A stretch of 64,000 nucleotides of DNA from Centroberyx gerrardi (taxonomy: Eukaryota; Chordata; Actinopteri; Beryciformes; Berycidae). A program made the translations under genes and the position numbers. The stretch spans positions 1,467,956 to 1,531,955 of the forward strand of contig NC_136017.1 of the NCBI RefSeq assembly GCF_048128805.1. The letters are read 5' to 3'. The notes under the pieces were generated by a model. It saw only the letters and a program-made list of their open reading frames with translations, was not told where the DNA came from and searched no databases. Positions 1 through 13,404 of the stretch are shown here, piece after piece. Position 1 is the first letter of the stretch. Every line of letters begins with the position of its first letter.

Positions 1-1495
1 GATTCATAACTAAATTCATAACTAACTAAAAGAATTTGAGTTTAATAACTTATTATTAAACTCTATATTATTTACTTATGAGCAAATACATTGAATTGTT
101 TCTTAATGTCAAATGGTATCCTCTGTTTGTATAATTTATACAGAACCCACCACAAGTTAGGAAGGGAAGGGAATGTACAAGCTGGAGTAAATTTAGTCTT
201 TCTCCCGTCAAAAAAGCTGCAATAAGTGACATTTTCTGACCACTAGAGGGTGACAGAAATTGCAACAAATTTGTAAAAATCACAGCAAAACCACTTCTCT
301 CTCCCTCCCTCCCTGTCTCTACCTGAAAAAAATGTCTACGCCCACTGCACTACGGAGGCCAACCAAGGACAAACATTGCAAAGCACCATGCAGAAAGGCG
401 AATAGCTAAGCTAAACGTACCTACAGAGCAGGCTCACTGGTTACCAGTCTCTCTTGGTCAGACCTTTCTCCTGCTGAAGGTTACATGTGCCACAAACACA
501 AGTGAAGACGTAGGTAGCAAGTTTACTAAGTTTACTCCCTTGCTTCATCGATTCCACCATTATGCAAACATTTTCAGGAATGGGAGGTGCCAAGCTAGTT
601 TTAAAGAAAATTGTAAAGCTACGCGAGCAATTGGGAGGAGCTTCGTTCCAGACCAGAATTTGACAACATGCTTTAGAAAAGAGGTGAAAACAGTAACAAA
701 TGCACATTGCATTCCCCAAACTAGAGGCTGCAGATGGAAGGCACATCCCTGTTGAGCCGGCCCCAATGCTTCACTTCAAGAAAGGCGACTAAGACCTGTC
801 CTGACAATGCCTGTAATTGCATGGGATCTCAGAGTCCTCAGTTTTATGTCGTCTTTTATATCATTGAAAAGATCTATCTCAACTGAGCACTAACTCGGTA
901 TCTCTGAATAATTTCAGGCTCTTGAAGTTCAAGAAAAAAAGTACTTTCATGAAAATTGTATTTCTCACACAAAGTCTGAAACGCAGATGCAGTTGTGGTC
1001 TGGGTGGTGGACCCAGACCGCAACGCCCTTACTTTCCACCGCATTATTTCAATGTCAGCCTTCTTCCTGTTTGTAGTCGTGAACATGTATTTCTCTCACT
1101 TTTCGTGCATGGAGGATGTATTTACATTTTCAGACATTGTGCTCATTTCAAAAAATTTAAGGAAAAGGCTGCTCCAGAGGCGAGGGTCTTAACCACTACA
1201 CTATATCTGGACACGACAATTTGGCAGGATTTTGCATTTTGGTTGTTTGGAAAGCTCCACAACAGTTTTCAATTTTGTGATGAAGTGTAGTTGAAGTGCA
1301 GTTTTCAACCACATTTGCTTTTTAAAATCTTATATAAAACACAGCTTAAGTGTAATGGTAATATGCTGTACTTTTCAGTATCGGGCTCCCACCGAACAAC
1401 ATTTATTACTGTAGACAGCAAAAGAGAGAGATAGCCAGTTGGAGGGAGAGAGAGATTGAAGTGTGATGTGATTGGTTAGAGGACCAGTCGCTCAC
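1..1495. other. Left-edge region, probable intron or 3' part of adgrg7, no exon recognised
   Basis: The seventh adgrg7 exon ends at 1496 in phase 1, so the next exon should lie to the left on the minus strand. I looked for the expected GAIN/GPS coding sequence and found none, so this is most likely intron. Short open frames at 441-755 and 874-1290 show no family resemblance. A CTCF-like core (CCACTAGAGGGTGAC) sits at 240-254. Otherwise I see only AT-rich unique-looking sequence. Confidence 0.4.
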
Positions 1496-4400
1496 CTGCG
1501 AGTGAAGTGAACTGGACTCCCTGTGTGTTTTCAGCAGGGATTTGGGCGGACTGGATGGCCAGGTTGGGCTGGACCACCTGAGACTGAGGCGTGTTCAGAT
1601 CGACACTTTGGTTCACAGAGAGCTGGTCCAGGGTCACTGTGAGGCTGGTCGGAAATAGTGGACACACACATACAACACACACATAAATATGTACACGCAT
1701 ACATGCAGACATGCACATATAAACAAACACTTGCAGATCAGACATGGCGTGGTCTTCCCCACAGTTACTTTACTGCCTGCTAAAGGTCTGCATGAGCCTG
1801 AAATTTAAGCCCTAGCCCATCCTGTACCGACATTCAGGCACTAAGCGAACCAAGCCGCTGCTAATTTGCGCCCAAACTCGAAACATTTCCTATTTACAAA
1901 TACTTACGGCCTGTGTTTATTAATTCATTAAAATATTAGCTAACATTAGCATTAACATTAGCTAAAGTAACAATGCACATAGCCCAATATTTAACAAATA
2001 AAAACAAAAAACGAGAGCCGGGCTCTGTGCGTGCGTTCGTTTGTTTGTGTGTAATGTTTTTTTTTTTCAGCTGCTGATTTTCTAACTGTAGTAGCTACGG
2101 GGCCGAACAGACAGCACGAGACATCACAAGTGTGCCGTTTATTTTCTATGAGAGGAAGGCAAGATTTGCAAGATTTCTCCGTATGGTCCAGCCAGACAGT
2201 GGAGATTTTTTTGATCAACCAATAAGATTTAACTTTACTACCTATAGTGAAATCAAGAAGAAATGGACGACAACGTGGAGGCCCTGATAAATATCGTTTT
2301 CAAGTATAACCTGCCCAAGAAAGTAGCATAACAATATTTAAAAATGTACTGTTTCTATGGAAACCCCCGCTCACTGACTGCAGACTTCACTTTTGGAGCT
2401 AAGAAACCCACCTCCCTACACACGGGGGTCGAAGAAAGTCGTTGAAACAAATGCGACTGCATTGGAAACAAGTTAAAATTCCCTCACCTTATTGGCAGAT
2501 TTATTTCAATAAATGAATTCAGTTGGGTGGCCTGGTGGCTCAGTGGTCTGAGGCATGTACCATGTAACCGCAACGGGTTTGAATCTGCCCCGGGACCCCT
2601 CTATCTCTCCCAGTCTGTCCTTTCTCTCTCTACTTTTAACTATGTAATAAAAGTGAAATTGGTAAGATGAACATTTTTGCAATGCTGTGTACCTCAGAGT
2701 AGTGTTATTTTCCTCTGTGTTGACCGGTGCACTGGCATTCAGCAACTGGCTGACTGTAGCTACTGCCGCCACCCTAACGCTCTGTAAAACAACCATTAGC
2801 ACAGGATAGATCACTTCAATTAGAAAGTATTATAGTTATCACTTGATCTTCATTCAACATCTCTGAAATAACAAGGATTCAGGCTGTAAAAGTGTTGTTG
2901 ATGAGTTAGGGAATCTGGTCTACCACAATTTTGTGAAATGAGTAAGATGTCTGCAGGAAAAGTAAGAGAAATGCATTTCCCCAGCAGGAAAGGATTAGGA
3001 GTTTGACATTGAAATTGCACAGTGGAAAGTAAGGTTTTTCTACTGAGAAAAGTTTTCATTTTCAGAGAAAGTTTTTCTTATTTGATGATGACCATAATCT
3101 TAACCGTAACCTTAACCAAAGTTGTTTTACTTAACTAAATTTAACCGTTGGCTAATCTTTTCAAGTGACAAACAGGCGTGTCTAATTCCTGCTATTGTCA
3201 CATAATCCTGTCATGTTGGAGGAATGTAATCTTCACATAATTTGGGTCCACAACACGTAATATGCTTTCAGAATTAGTATTTCACAAGATTTTATAAGAC
3301 TGTGTTGCATTTAGGGAAACCCAGGACCTTATCCCTTAAAAAAAATGCCGTCATTTGTTTTAATTTTTTGCTATCAATCATTTTGTGAGAGCGTGTCTCT
3401 CTTTCTGTCAGATGGTAGGTACCTCATTTTTGTAACAAATCTTTTCATTTAATTTAAACGGTGCAGTCACAGAAACTGTTTTGTGTCTACTAAACCAATA
3501 AACCATTGAAACCCAGATGCAAATGAATGTGCAGGAGTCTCTTCTCTGTTGCAGTGGTTGAAGAGGCGTTTCGTACCTCTGTGGCGTTCGGAGACAGAAG
3601 GACTGTGTTGGCGATCTCAGCTGCAGCGATGACGTCTTCAGCCGTCAGTTTATCAGGTCTGGAGGTCAGGATTTGAGCGCTGGCCGCCAACGTCTGCAAA
3701 TCGGCTTGGTCGGTAAGCTGAGAGATTAAAGGTATTTGTTTTATTTATTCGTTCAGCCTTAGTTTAAAGCTGCACAGGGCAACTTGGCCCGTTGCCGGCC
3801 CAAAATAAGCAGCAAGTTTTGAATTTGAACTTCAATATCCAGAAATCATGAAACGGGATATCAGTCAACGTGTGAACAGAAAATAGTAGAAACTGTCGAT
3901 CAATCTGTGATATTTAATACATCCCGGGAGTTATTTTGTGAAGTGTCGTAATTTACTTTTCTGGTGTATTTTACTTTCCTGCAACCTGCCTCGTCTACCT
4001 CCTACTTAGGTTAGTGATTTCCTACGTTTCCCAGAATGCCTTTCAACAACCCAGAGAGAACTCACCTAGATTTGTTGCTGCGGGTTATGTGTAGGTGGAG
4101 AAAGCAATAGTGATTGTGCAGTAAGAGCAAGGGAGATTTTCCTATTGAGAAAAAGCAACCTGTCTTGTTGCTGATTCCCAACAAAGACCTCTGTGAGCTT
4201 TTGTCAGAAAAATGGTGAAAAAGCAGCTAATGGTATGCAGGATTTAACAATTTTATGCCAATAATAAATGCTCCAATGCTACAGTACAGATTAAACAAAA
4301 GGGTTTTCGAGGTTTTGAAGGGAGGAAGAGCCTCTGTTCTCACATTTTGTTGTATGTCGCTGAGCGTCAGGTCACACTGGAAAACTTGTGGCTCGTCAAA

Positions 4401-7400
4401 ACTTGGAAATCCTTTCTGGTTTGAACATCTCGTCGAGGCCTTTGGTGTGCCAGCTAGTGGACACAAAGAAATACCAATTCCTCATCAATAAGGGATAAAG
4501 AACCGCATATTCTAATCAACTCAGAAGAGAATAACTGAAAAATAAATACAAAACTTAATGGATGGATAGATCAACAGAAAGGTTGGTAGGCAGGTAGATG
4601 GATAGATTTTAGGTGGATTAATCTGTGGATAGATGGATAGGTGGATGGTAGAAACTTACCACTCTTTGTTCCTTCGGGACAAACTTCCTCAGAATATCCG
4701 AACCAGCCGATAGGGGTGCGTTTGAAGTTGAATCCATCTATTTCTTTTGCTTGGCAGGAATTTTCTAAGAGGACAAGGGAGTATAGCATGTTTAAAATAA
4801 TAAGTCAAGTTTTTAGGAGATTGTCCTGTTGGTCAACTTCTCTGTTAAGTGAAGAGAACATGGACACCAAAATCTTGCATGTGTCCCAAGTATTTTGTTG
4901 GTTCTGTTGTAGCAGCAGTCTAAAGCTAAATGGTAAGTAATCTTAAATGATATGTGGCTAAGTTTTGGTAAGATTGGTAACATTTACATGAAATATGATA
5001 TAAAAATTAAGCCTGCTGTTTTTAACTAGCAGGGACTAGCTTCCCTGTTTCCATAGGAAGTGAAGGTGGTGGGAGATGGGACAGTTTATACAGGTAAAAA
5101 TCACTGCGCAGCGGATGAATACATGGTTTCTCACCCAAAATTGTGCCATTGTGCAATTTCCAAAATGGACTGGGAATTAATCTGAAACTAAGGATATTTT
5201 AATTAAAAGGGTTACTTTTTGGATTGGATTGTACATGTTTTACCCCACCTACCTGCTGAGCAGGTCTCTCCAGTCCATTCGTCAGGACAGATGCAGACAC
5301 CAGCCAACAACTGTCCTCCATTAACACAAACCAGGGGGCCGGAAGTGGCATTGGTGATAGTAGTACTGATTGGATAAGTAGCATTGGTTAGATAAGTGGT
5401 GGTAGGAGGAGGAGTAGTAGTAGTAGTGGGGGGGTGAGTAGCAATCTCTCTGTAACTGTTTGTAGGAGGAGTAGTAGTAGTAGTAGTACTGGGGGGGTCA
5501 GAAGCATCAGTTAGATCAGTGGTGGTAGGAGTAGCAGTAGTAACAGGGTTAGGAGTAGTTAGAGCAGTGCTGGGAGGGATCACAGTAACAGTACTAGCTG
5601 TAACAGGGAAAGTGGTGATGCCGTCAGTTGTGCCGGTGATACTTGTGAAGGGAGCAGCTGATGTTTGATGTGTGGGTGTGTTGGTGCTTGTTGCTCCAAT
5701 TCCAGAGGTGGCCAAAGGAACAGCTGGAAGTAGAGATAATTGGGACAATAATTAGTTTCTGAAGGGGGTTCTTATTCATTCACACCGCTAGCAACTAAAA
5801 AATGTATGCTGTAATTGCATTCATTTACTAAAACCAGAGAAATGTCAGCTGATGAGCCATGGTCACCTCGTTTCCTTGCTTGTGAGCTTGGAAAAGTTGG
5901 CTGCAGGTGAACTTTGAGGTGACATCGCCCATCAGCAGCCAATCACAAACTAGTGTTGCACCTTGTCCCAACTATTGCTGGAACACTACAGAGGATTTGC
6001 AGCTGCATCACAAAACTGCTATCAACCACAGCTGGTTCCAACATGAAGGAAGAATTGTCTGTGTACAAATAATGTCTTAATATATTACAACCAGGCTAGA
6101 AACAGAGAGCTAGCTGAAAAAGATTAAGTTTAGGGTTATTTTATATTTTATTTGGGATGGATTAACATTTTGAATTTAGTTATTTTTATTGCCCCCAGAC
6201 ACTTGGTACAAATCTTCTACAAGAGTTTAAAATCTACAAAATTTTCTACATTTGAAGAATTTAATTCCAAACTGATTGATCTGTTTTGGGGGAAAAAATT
6301 GCTACCTGAAATTCATGAGCCAATATTTCAAAATCACAGATAATAAAAAAAAGAAAGAGGTATTTTGTAAGTAAAGGTCTTAAGAGCGATGGCTTTGATA
6401 GTATCTCATAACATGCTTTACTTTCATGCCAGCAATCAATTTGTGAGAGAGGGTTTTTAAATGCTGTTTATTTCATTTAGGAAAGAAACTCTTCATTTAT
6501 TTACAGTTTCCTTAAAATGGCTTGTTAACATTTTTAGAATTCTTTGTTGAAATCAAGGGGCACAGCCGGGTACAAGTGACAGATAAATAATAATTCAAAA
6601 TGTCCTGCTGGAAATGCTGATATAGAGGGTACAAATTACAGGGATAAAAAAAATCTGATTATCACAAGTCATTTAGTTTTATACTTGGTCGTAAAATCCT
6701 TTCGCTTTTTTTTTTAATAAGTGGAGAGACACATTGGTGAGATACTCATTTTAAGAAAAATAAGATTTTAATACTGAATACAAGCTTAAATGATATGCTA
6801 AGATGGAAATTTTTTGAATTGTGAATTAGTGACAGAAGTTATGAAGGTTACAGTGGTGCTAACACCAGGGGAGCTTACAGGGAGAAAAGGCAATAAAGGT
6901 ATTTTTCGGATACTGACATTTATGTAATAGTTTACTTAACAATCATCTTACTGGATTGTACCGAGCCCATGAGTGGCTGCAGGAGAATAAAATATAAATT
7001 TTGATCAAGGGCGCTAGGTGGTGTTGTGCGTGCACGAGATCGGCCTTGTTCCCTCATTTTGATTAACTTGAGTGGAGAAGATGCATATCGTTCCCTTGTT
7101 TTGGTATGTGTATCCTCATTGTCATTGTTTTGTGCACGCAATTTCACGATCCCTGCAAACAAATTATTTAACATGTTAATAAAAACTGCACACGTCTTTT
7201 AAAGCGTGTGCTCGATTTAGCTTATTTCACTCACTTTGCTCAGGATAAGAGGGTCAGCTAAATAACTAAAATGTACTCCGCAGTCTTTCTCGAAAGCCTG
7301 AAAAGACTCAGATTTATTGTAAACTCCAGTACTTAAAAGCACTCTGAGTGAGGCATTAACATATTGGACATGCTAACAACAGACTTAGCAGCTACTTTGC

Positions 7401-8036
7401 CAGTCAAAACATTTCCTCATAAAACAGCATTTGCATCAAAATATGATAAAAACGAGCCCTTCCATTTTTAGATACATGGAGAAAAGGGGAACATCACTGA
7501 ATTTCAATATTCAAATGCTTTAGTAATGATTTGTTTATGTCAGAGTGTCAGTTTAGTTTTGTTGGAGTTGTTTAGTGCTGTCATAACACAATGCTTTTGC
7601 ATATAAAAAAAATAAAGATTTTGAGCCATGAAAGTCTGTCTCCCATTCACAGTCAATGGTCACTTCCAGGACAGATTGGTTCTCGTATTTTTAAATTTCC
7701 ACAGTTGTAACTTAGAGGCAAAGTTTTTTAATTAATTAGGAAAAGCAAGTAAGAGAAAGAGAAACGTGTTTAAAAATTTTGAGGTGAAATATTTTTTTAA
7801 GTTTTTTCTTTATCTTAACTGCACAAATTTGTATTTTTTTTTCTTCTATGTTTTTATCAGTGTTTTATCATTTTGGTTATATTGCTTTGCTTATCACTGC
7901 AAATAAATAAACTAAAACAAACTAAACAACCCACAAACACTAACGACTAACGAGCCCATCGTTATAGTTGTTTGTAATTAAAAAAAAAATGCTTCTTACC
8001 CAAAATGAAGGCGAGCAAAAACCACAAGTCCATCAT
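1496..8036 (-). CDS. adgrg7: Adhesion G-protein-coupled receptor G7 (GPR128), N-terminal exons, partial
   Basis: Seven coding exons on the minus strand: 8036-8000, 5723-5253, 4764-4660, 4453-4344, 3717-3577, 2781-2693, 1644-1496. All are bounded by AG/GT and stay in one phase, giving about 367 residues. Residues 1-12 (MMDLWFLLAFIL) form a signal peptide. Residues 13 to about 140 are a Thr/Ser/Pro-rich mucin-like stalk. An EGF-like module follows (CVNGG, GVCICPDEWTGETC), then ENSC...GFNFKRTPIGWFG, which parallels human ADGRG7 (CRNGG, CICTEEWKGLRC, GFTFARIPVGRYG). Later exons give the start of the GAIN-type region (DKLTAEDVIAAAEIA; VATVSQLLNAS; VQPNLAIQSAQ). The GPS and 7TM exons are outside the window. 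The family is an orphan receptor reported mainly in intestine. The poly-Thr stalk is longer than I recall in human. It is divergent to ftcd, with 3.3 kb between start codons. Confidence 0.88.
2524..2668 (+). repeat. tRNA-derived SINE in adgrg7 intron 6
   Basis: The sequence has an RNA polymerase III type A box (TGGCTCAGTGG) and B box (GGTTTGAATCT) at tRNA-like spacing. A pyrimidine-rich stretch and an A-rich tail (ATAAAAGTGAAA) follow. It lies between exons 6 and 7 of adgrg7, antisense to the gene. No tRNA cloverleaf is intact, so it is a retroposon rather than a tRNA gene. Confidence 0.6.
5724..7999. other. adgrg7 intron 1
   Basis: A 2.3-kb AT-rich intron between the signal-peptide exon and the mucin-stalk exon. 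On the minus strand the donor is GTAAGAAGC at 7999 and the acceptor is TTATCTCTACTTCCAG ending at 5724. No coding exon or tandem repeat was seen. The segment around 6480-6610 loosely resembles 20020-20180 in ftcd intron 9 (shared blocks such as TTGTTGAAA and AGTGNCA), suggesting an old interspersed repeat. Confidence 0.45.
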
Positions 8037-9479
8037 CTTTGAGGCGTGCAGACCAGAAATGAAGCATGTGATTATGGTCCTGTATATTAACTGTTAGTAT
8101 ATGAGTGTTATGCTCAGTGCCCAGCTGGACTGCAGTGAGAGGCAGCGCCAGTTTGATTCTTGTTAATATTCACCTGAGGGAAGTGCTGACCTGATATGAT
8201 CATAAAGATAGGACAAACAAATTATACCCAACAGGTGGTATTCAGTACTTGATCTACATTCATAAACAGTTTGGTTCCAAGGAGAGATCCACACTGCAAA
8301 AAAGAACAAGCTTGGCAACTGACTTTATCTTCTATCCAGATTTACTGTAGCAAGGTCATAAAGGTGGTCATGGAATTCCTGGAATATCATGGAATATTGA
8401 GAGGTTGTATTCCAGACAGGAAACTTTGCATTAGATGATTTTCAGACTGAAAAACATCTGGAAAGTCATGGAAAAGTTATGGAATTTTTGACATCAGGGT
8501 CACGGTGGGAACCCTGTCGGTACGTTTGTTTTTACAGTATCTTGCTGCGCTGGCAAACAATTTTGTTGGTTTTTAAGAATTTCCGCTTGATTCATGTCAT
8601 TATGAGTTCTTTGTAGAAATCACGAAACAATGAATAAAATCTTTTATAGAAACGTTTTTATAGAAACTTTGTGTGTTAAGTGAGTGATTAAGATTGACTG
8701 AAGGCCTCTGTAGTTGCAATCATCCAGAACCACCATTTTTCCACCGACGTTTGCAGTCCAACATACTGATATTCTGGGTATCGGCAATCTCTTTCCACGA
8801 CGTTAATGCCATCTGCACGTCTTTGTATTCTTTCATTGAAGAATCATACAGGTGGCGATACTGTCTTAACTTGTTCTGCCAGTCTTTCATCTATACCCTC
8901 CATATCTGCTACAAGCTAAACTAATTAAACTAGTTAATTAAGCAAGGACAAAAAAGTTACAGATCAAAATATCAGTAAGGACGTTCAGTTCAGTGAAAAC
9001 TACAATCTCCATGGCGACGTTAGTGTGACGCAATGTGACTACCCAATCACATTGCGCGACCAAATGTGACGGTGTCCGCGACATAACAAAATTCTCCAGG
9101 TGCGCGACATGTTAGGAAAGTGTCGAGAGACACTTTTTTCTGTTGAAAATACGTCATTTCTGTCGAGCGACACTTATCAAAGGTGTCGAGCGCCCTACCA
9201 TAAATCAGGCTTTAGTCTGTAACTGCATGGAAAATGGATGGATTTTTAAAAATGCATTAACACTTAAATTTGATCACTCAAACAAAATCATATTTAACCT
9301 TGTTGTCATCAAACATATTGAACATCATTGAACATTTTTATACAGAGAAGAATCTCAAGGGTCCCTTTAAAGCTAACCGTAGTCATGACCTTTAAAACAA
9401 AATAGTCACAACTGTTTGCAGTTTGCATGGCATCACTAAACAAAGATTTTATTGATTCTGTGTTGTTCAGTCTTCTGTC

Positions 9480-10275
9480 AGAAATAGATCTAGGATCAGG
9501 TCATTTCTATCCTTTTCTGATGTGGAAAAAGTCATTCAGATTCTAATTTCATCCCACATTGATTATTACAATTCCCTTGTTAGCTGTAATAGGAAAAGAA
9601 AAGAAAAATAGAATAGAAAAATAACTCTCATTTTACCAAATTTACATTGGCTCCTCGTTAATTTTAGAATTGATTTTAAAATTATATTGATTACTTTTAA
9701 AGCAGTGAATGGTTAGGCCCCAGTTGAGGAGGAGGAGGGGGAGGGGTGTATTTACTCTGAACCAATGAGCTGTCAGGGATTCTGCCAGGCTGCTGTCCTG
9801 ATTAACCTTTCACAGTCTGTTGGAGTTTGGTTTGGGTTCACATGATGTAACCAGCCCTTTATTTATTGATTACAAGATGCTTATCCTTTAACACTAGAAG
9901 GGCCAGTGGATTGTACGGGTCAGAGAAGACAAACAAGCTGTGAAATGAAAGGGCTGAATATCATGACAGCTGCTCCTTCCTTGTGTGATTTTGAAAATCT
10001 AAACCTGGTTTTCCCAAGAAGTGGGTCTGGGAAGTCATGGACTGACATTTTGAAAGCTGAGATATTTCAGTTCAGAAATTCAAAACAGCCCTAACCCCCA
10101 CAATTTCCTCTTTTAAAAGCAAGCTTAAAACCTTTTTATTTGGTATAGCATATTCCTAGCCCCCATACGTTTATGTATGTATGTATGTGTAATTATTAAC
10201 AACTGTTTTTTGTTTGTAAAGCACTTTCAACTGCCCTGGTATGAATTGTGCTATATGAATAAAATTAGACTTGAC
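9480..10275 (+). mobile_element. L2-like LINE 3' fragment
   Basis: Degraded coding traces resemble the C-terminal part of fish L2/CR1-like reverse-transcriptase ORFs (DVEKVIQILISSHIDYYNSLV and a 'LHWLLVNFRIDFKI'-type block). A characteristic 3' end follows at 10210-10275 (AAAGCACTTTCAACTGCCC then GTGCTATATGAATAAAATTA). Frames are broken throughout. It sits in the adgrg7/ftcd intergenic region. Confidence 0.6.
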
Positions 10276-10544
10276 TTGAAACGCGTTGCACAGCTGCATG
10301 GATATAAGCCTTTTTTGTTTGTCCCATGCTCACTTATGCACTTTTGTTCATTTGTGCGCTTATATGGAGCATTAATAAACGTACTTTTTGCATTAAAGTT
10401 ACTTCCTATCTGTTTATTTTTTTATTTATCTTCGGGCTACCTTGGAAGACCTTTCCCAATTTTTTATTTTTTTTATTTTTTTGTGTGGATAGCAAATCGC
10501 TGTTATGCAAAAAACCTCTTTTTGCTCTAATTTAAGGATTACAT

Positions 10545-10715
10545 GATTCCTGAATGGGGTGAGAAGATCATTCCTTGCTTGGCTTTATGAAACCCTTTCA
10601 AATGCCTTTTGGATAAACTTGAAAATGCATGGTGGTCAATCTTAAAAATAAGGCAATCTTGAAAATTGGCATTTTGGAGATAACAAGGTTTTCACCCAAC
10701 AACGACAATATGTAA
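10545..10715 (+). repeat. Interspersed repeat, copy 1 (pairs with 25195-25370)
   Basis: This segment shares blocks in order with 25195-25370: GGCTT-TATGAAACCCTTTCAAA, TGGATAAACT, AATGCATG, AAAAAT-AGGC, and an ACGAGGTTTT-like end. The class is not recognised. I saw no terminal repeats or tail. Confidence 0.45.
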
Positions 10716-11360
10716 AAATGCTGGAGGTCCAAATAATCTGTGTGTAGTGCATGCTTGGCTCCATTCATGTGTGTGTCCTTTTGTGTGTGTGTGTGTGTGT
10801 GTGTGTAGAGCAGCAGGGTGGTCGAAAGTGGTAGTAGAAAGTTAAAGTCTGTCCTTCAACCAAACCCCCATGCTGCTGAAGTGCCCTTGAGCAAAACACC
10901 GAGTTCCTACCAGACCCTAACCTTTGACCTCCCTGTGCAGGACGGCAGGCAAAGAAAATGAATTTCTGCATCTGATAATTAATCATAAACAAACAATGTG
11001 TGTGAGAGAGAGAGACCAATATGATCAGCTTGTGCTTTAGTTAAAGTGGTGATCCTTACGTTTTTTTTTTAATTTTGTCATTCTAAGTTTTGTGAAAATG
11101 GACTGAGAGGACTCGGTTGTCACAGAACAGGAGAATCATTGCCAAGTGACCTACATACAGACCTGTGGAGCCGGTTAATGATTGAGCCGACATTTCAGCA
11201 GGACTCTTGCTTAAAAATGTGTGGTTTTGGGGGGGGATGACTGTGTATGTGTGTGTGTGTGTGTGTGTGTTTTAGGGCTGTCGATGCAGAGAAACTGTAT
11301 GTTACCTTAAGTTGGTCTGATTTTCATTTGGGACAGCAGTTTGTGGGACTTGCAGAAGCC

Positions 11361-13371
11361 ATGGCCAAGCTGGTGGAGTGTGTGCCCAACTTCTCTGAGG
11401 GGCGTAACAAAGAGGTGAGGAAATGACAGTTTTGTTACTTGTATTACAATGATGTTTCTTCAGTATCTGGAGTGTCTTCCTCAACATCTATACTTTGTTT
11501 TACCAAGATCCGTTTAGGCTTGCTGCCTTTTCAGTGCTTGTGAATTTTGACTTTGCACTTAACTTAAAAATGTGATTTTGTTTGTATTTTTGCTTATTTC
11601 CATTGCTGTATGCTTCTCTGCAACTTTTCAGTTTGTCATGATGCTGCTCCCTTGGCCAGGTCTCTCCTGAAACAGTCTTTATCTCAACGGGATAACCGGG
11701 TTAAATAAAGAAAAAAAAGGAGCAAATACCTATATACAGTGAGCTCCATATGTATTAAGACAGTAACGCACTGATGTTTTAGGTTAATAGGCTTATAATT
11801 TTGGCTTTCAAATGACACAATGACTGTCAAATAAAGGTGCAGAGGATTACCAGATGAATAAATTAACTACATTTAACTGTCAGGGGTCTAATGGTTTGAG
11901 AGTCCGTCCTTCGGCCAGAGGACCCGGGTTCCATAACGGCAAACGATCTAATTAGACAAAAAACACCCCAAAAAAACCTAAACACCCAAAGTGTTTTTAG
12001 GTGACATTTCATCAGACCAAGTGATGAACATGAGCACTCCGCTCGAAACGTCACCTATGTATCAGTGTTAGTACATTTACCCACCTTGTGAGCATTGTAC
12101 AGTATGGACTCTCTGTTGCAGTTCCTTATTGCTGCTTTAAAATGGCAAGTAGTCCTTTTTCTATGTGGTCAACATCATTTTTCAGTATTTGGGTCGGTGG
12201 AGCCAGTTAAACTCGTCTAGGCTAGGTAGGTTAGGTCGGCCTGTTACGTCTTTTCAACATTCCCACCTTTTCTATTTCATGTCTTTTCAACATGGCATCT
12301 TGTGTAATATGCTTTGTTTTGTTTCCTTGTGTTTTATGTTATTGCATACTGTATTACAACATTTTGTCTTGTGGTCGGCTCGTTCTCTTTGAAGTCCCTT
12401 GAGACGGGCTGTGATGAAAATCTGGAGAAATAAACCCGACTTGACTATTTTACGCATCGCTCTTGTGTTCCAGGTGATCGATGCCATTGCAGACTCCATC
12501 TCTGGTACGGAGGGCTGCAGCCTGCTGGACGTGGATCCGGGTTCCTCCACCAACCGGACGGTCTACACCTTCGTCGGTTCTCCTGAAGCCGTGGTGGAGG
12601 GAGCGCTGAGCGCCGCCCGCCGGGCCTTCAGCCTCATCGACATGGCCAAGCACTCAGGTCAGTGACGGGTCGCTTCACTTCACTGCTGCTGGAGGTCTGC
12701 TGCCAAGGCGCCTGTGAGCAAGGTGCTTGGACATACAGTATATGTAGAGGTTGTTTTTTTTGTTTTATGTTTATTTATCCAAAAAATCCAACTGCTTAAC
12801 CCTCAGTTGTTCCAGTGGAGTTGCTCAGCGGCCGGCAGGAGGATCAGCAAACTTTGACCTGTATGAATGAAAGTAAAAAGAAATAAATCTAGGAGTGTTT
12901 TTAATGAGCTGTTTTTCTTTCGCTCTCATATGGCCCGGGATCTTTCTGCCTATGTATACTATATATAAATACAAATGGACATTAATACCCACATGAATGC
13001 ATGCACACATATCAAAAAAGTACAAAAAATACGCACTGGAACACTGAAGAAAACTAGAGCAGCTGTGAGCAACCCGTGAATGTTTTGGCCGTTTTAGGCT
13101 CTTGCCCTCTTCACAGAACATGTCAGATATTTGTTAATCTCATACTAGACTCACTGACCAACTCTCATGTGACCAATCAAAACCTCTGAGGCTTTGGACA
13201 GCGGAGGTCAAAGGCCCCGAGGTCAGAGATATCATCCAGCCCGAGATAAAGGAGGAAAACATCAAGGACTCAAAAACAAAAAGGGGAAATATCAAGGAAA
13301 ATCTTTTTGGAATCGGTTTTTAACACTGGTTCATTTAGAGATGTCATTCATTACCCAGGAGTATAACTAAT

Positions 13372-13404
<33 letters not shown>

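Larger units (their letters stand above)
8037..11360. promoter_or_regulatory. Divergent intergenic region between adgrg7 and ftcd
   Basis: This 3.3-kb gap separates two head-to-head start codons and should contain both promoters. No clear TATA box was found. A CpG-richer patch lies at about 9010-9200. An L2-like LINE tail occupies about 9480-10275, and (GT)n tracts lie at 10783-10806 and 11247-11271. TTGTGGGACTTGCAG ending at 11355, just before the ftcd start, reads as a 3' splice site, so a non-coding first ftcd exon further upstream is likely. Confidence 0.45.

Noticed and set aside
441-755. Minus-strand 101-codon frame that could have been a further adgrg7 exon
   Set aside because: No resemblance to the GAIN/GPS region and no suitable phase-1 acceptor was found.
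2524-2668. A true tRNA gene
   Set aside because: A and B boxes are present but the cloverleaf stems do not pair; it is a SINE head.
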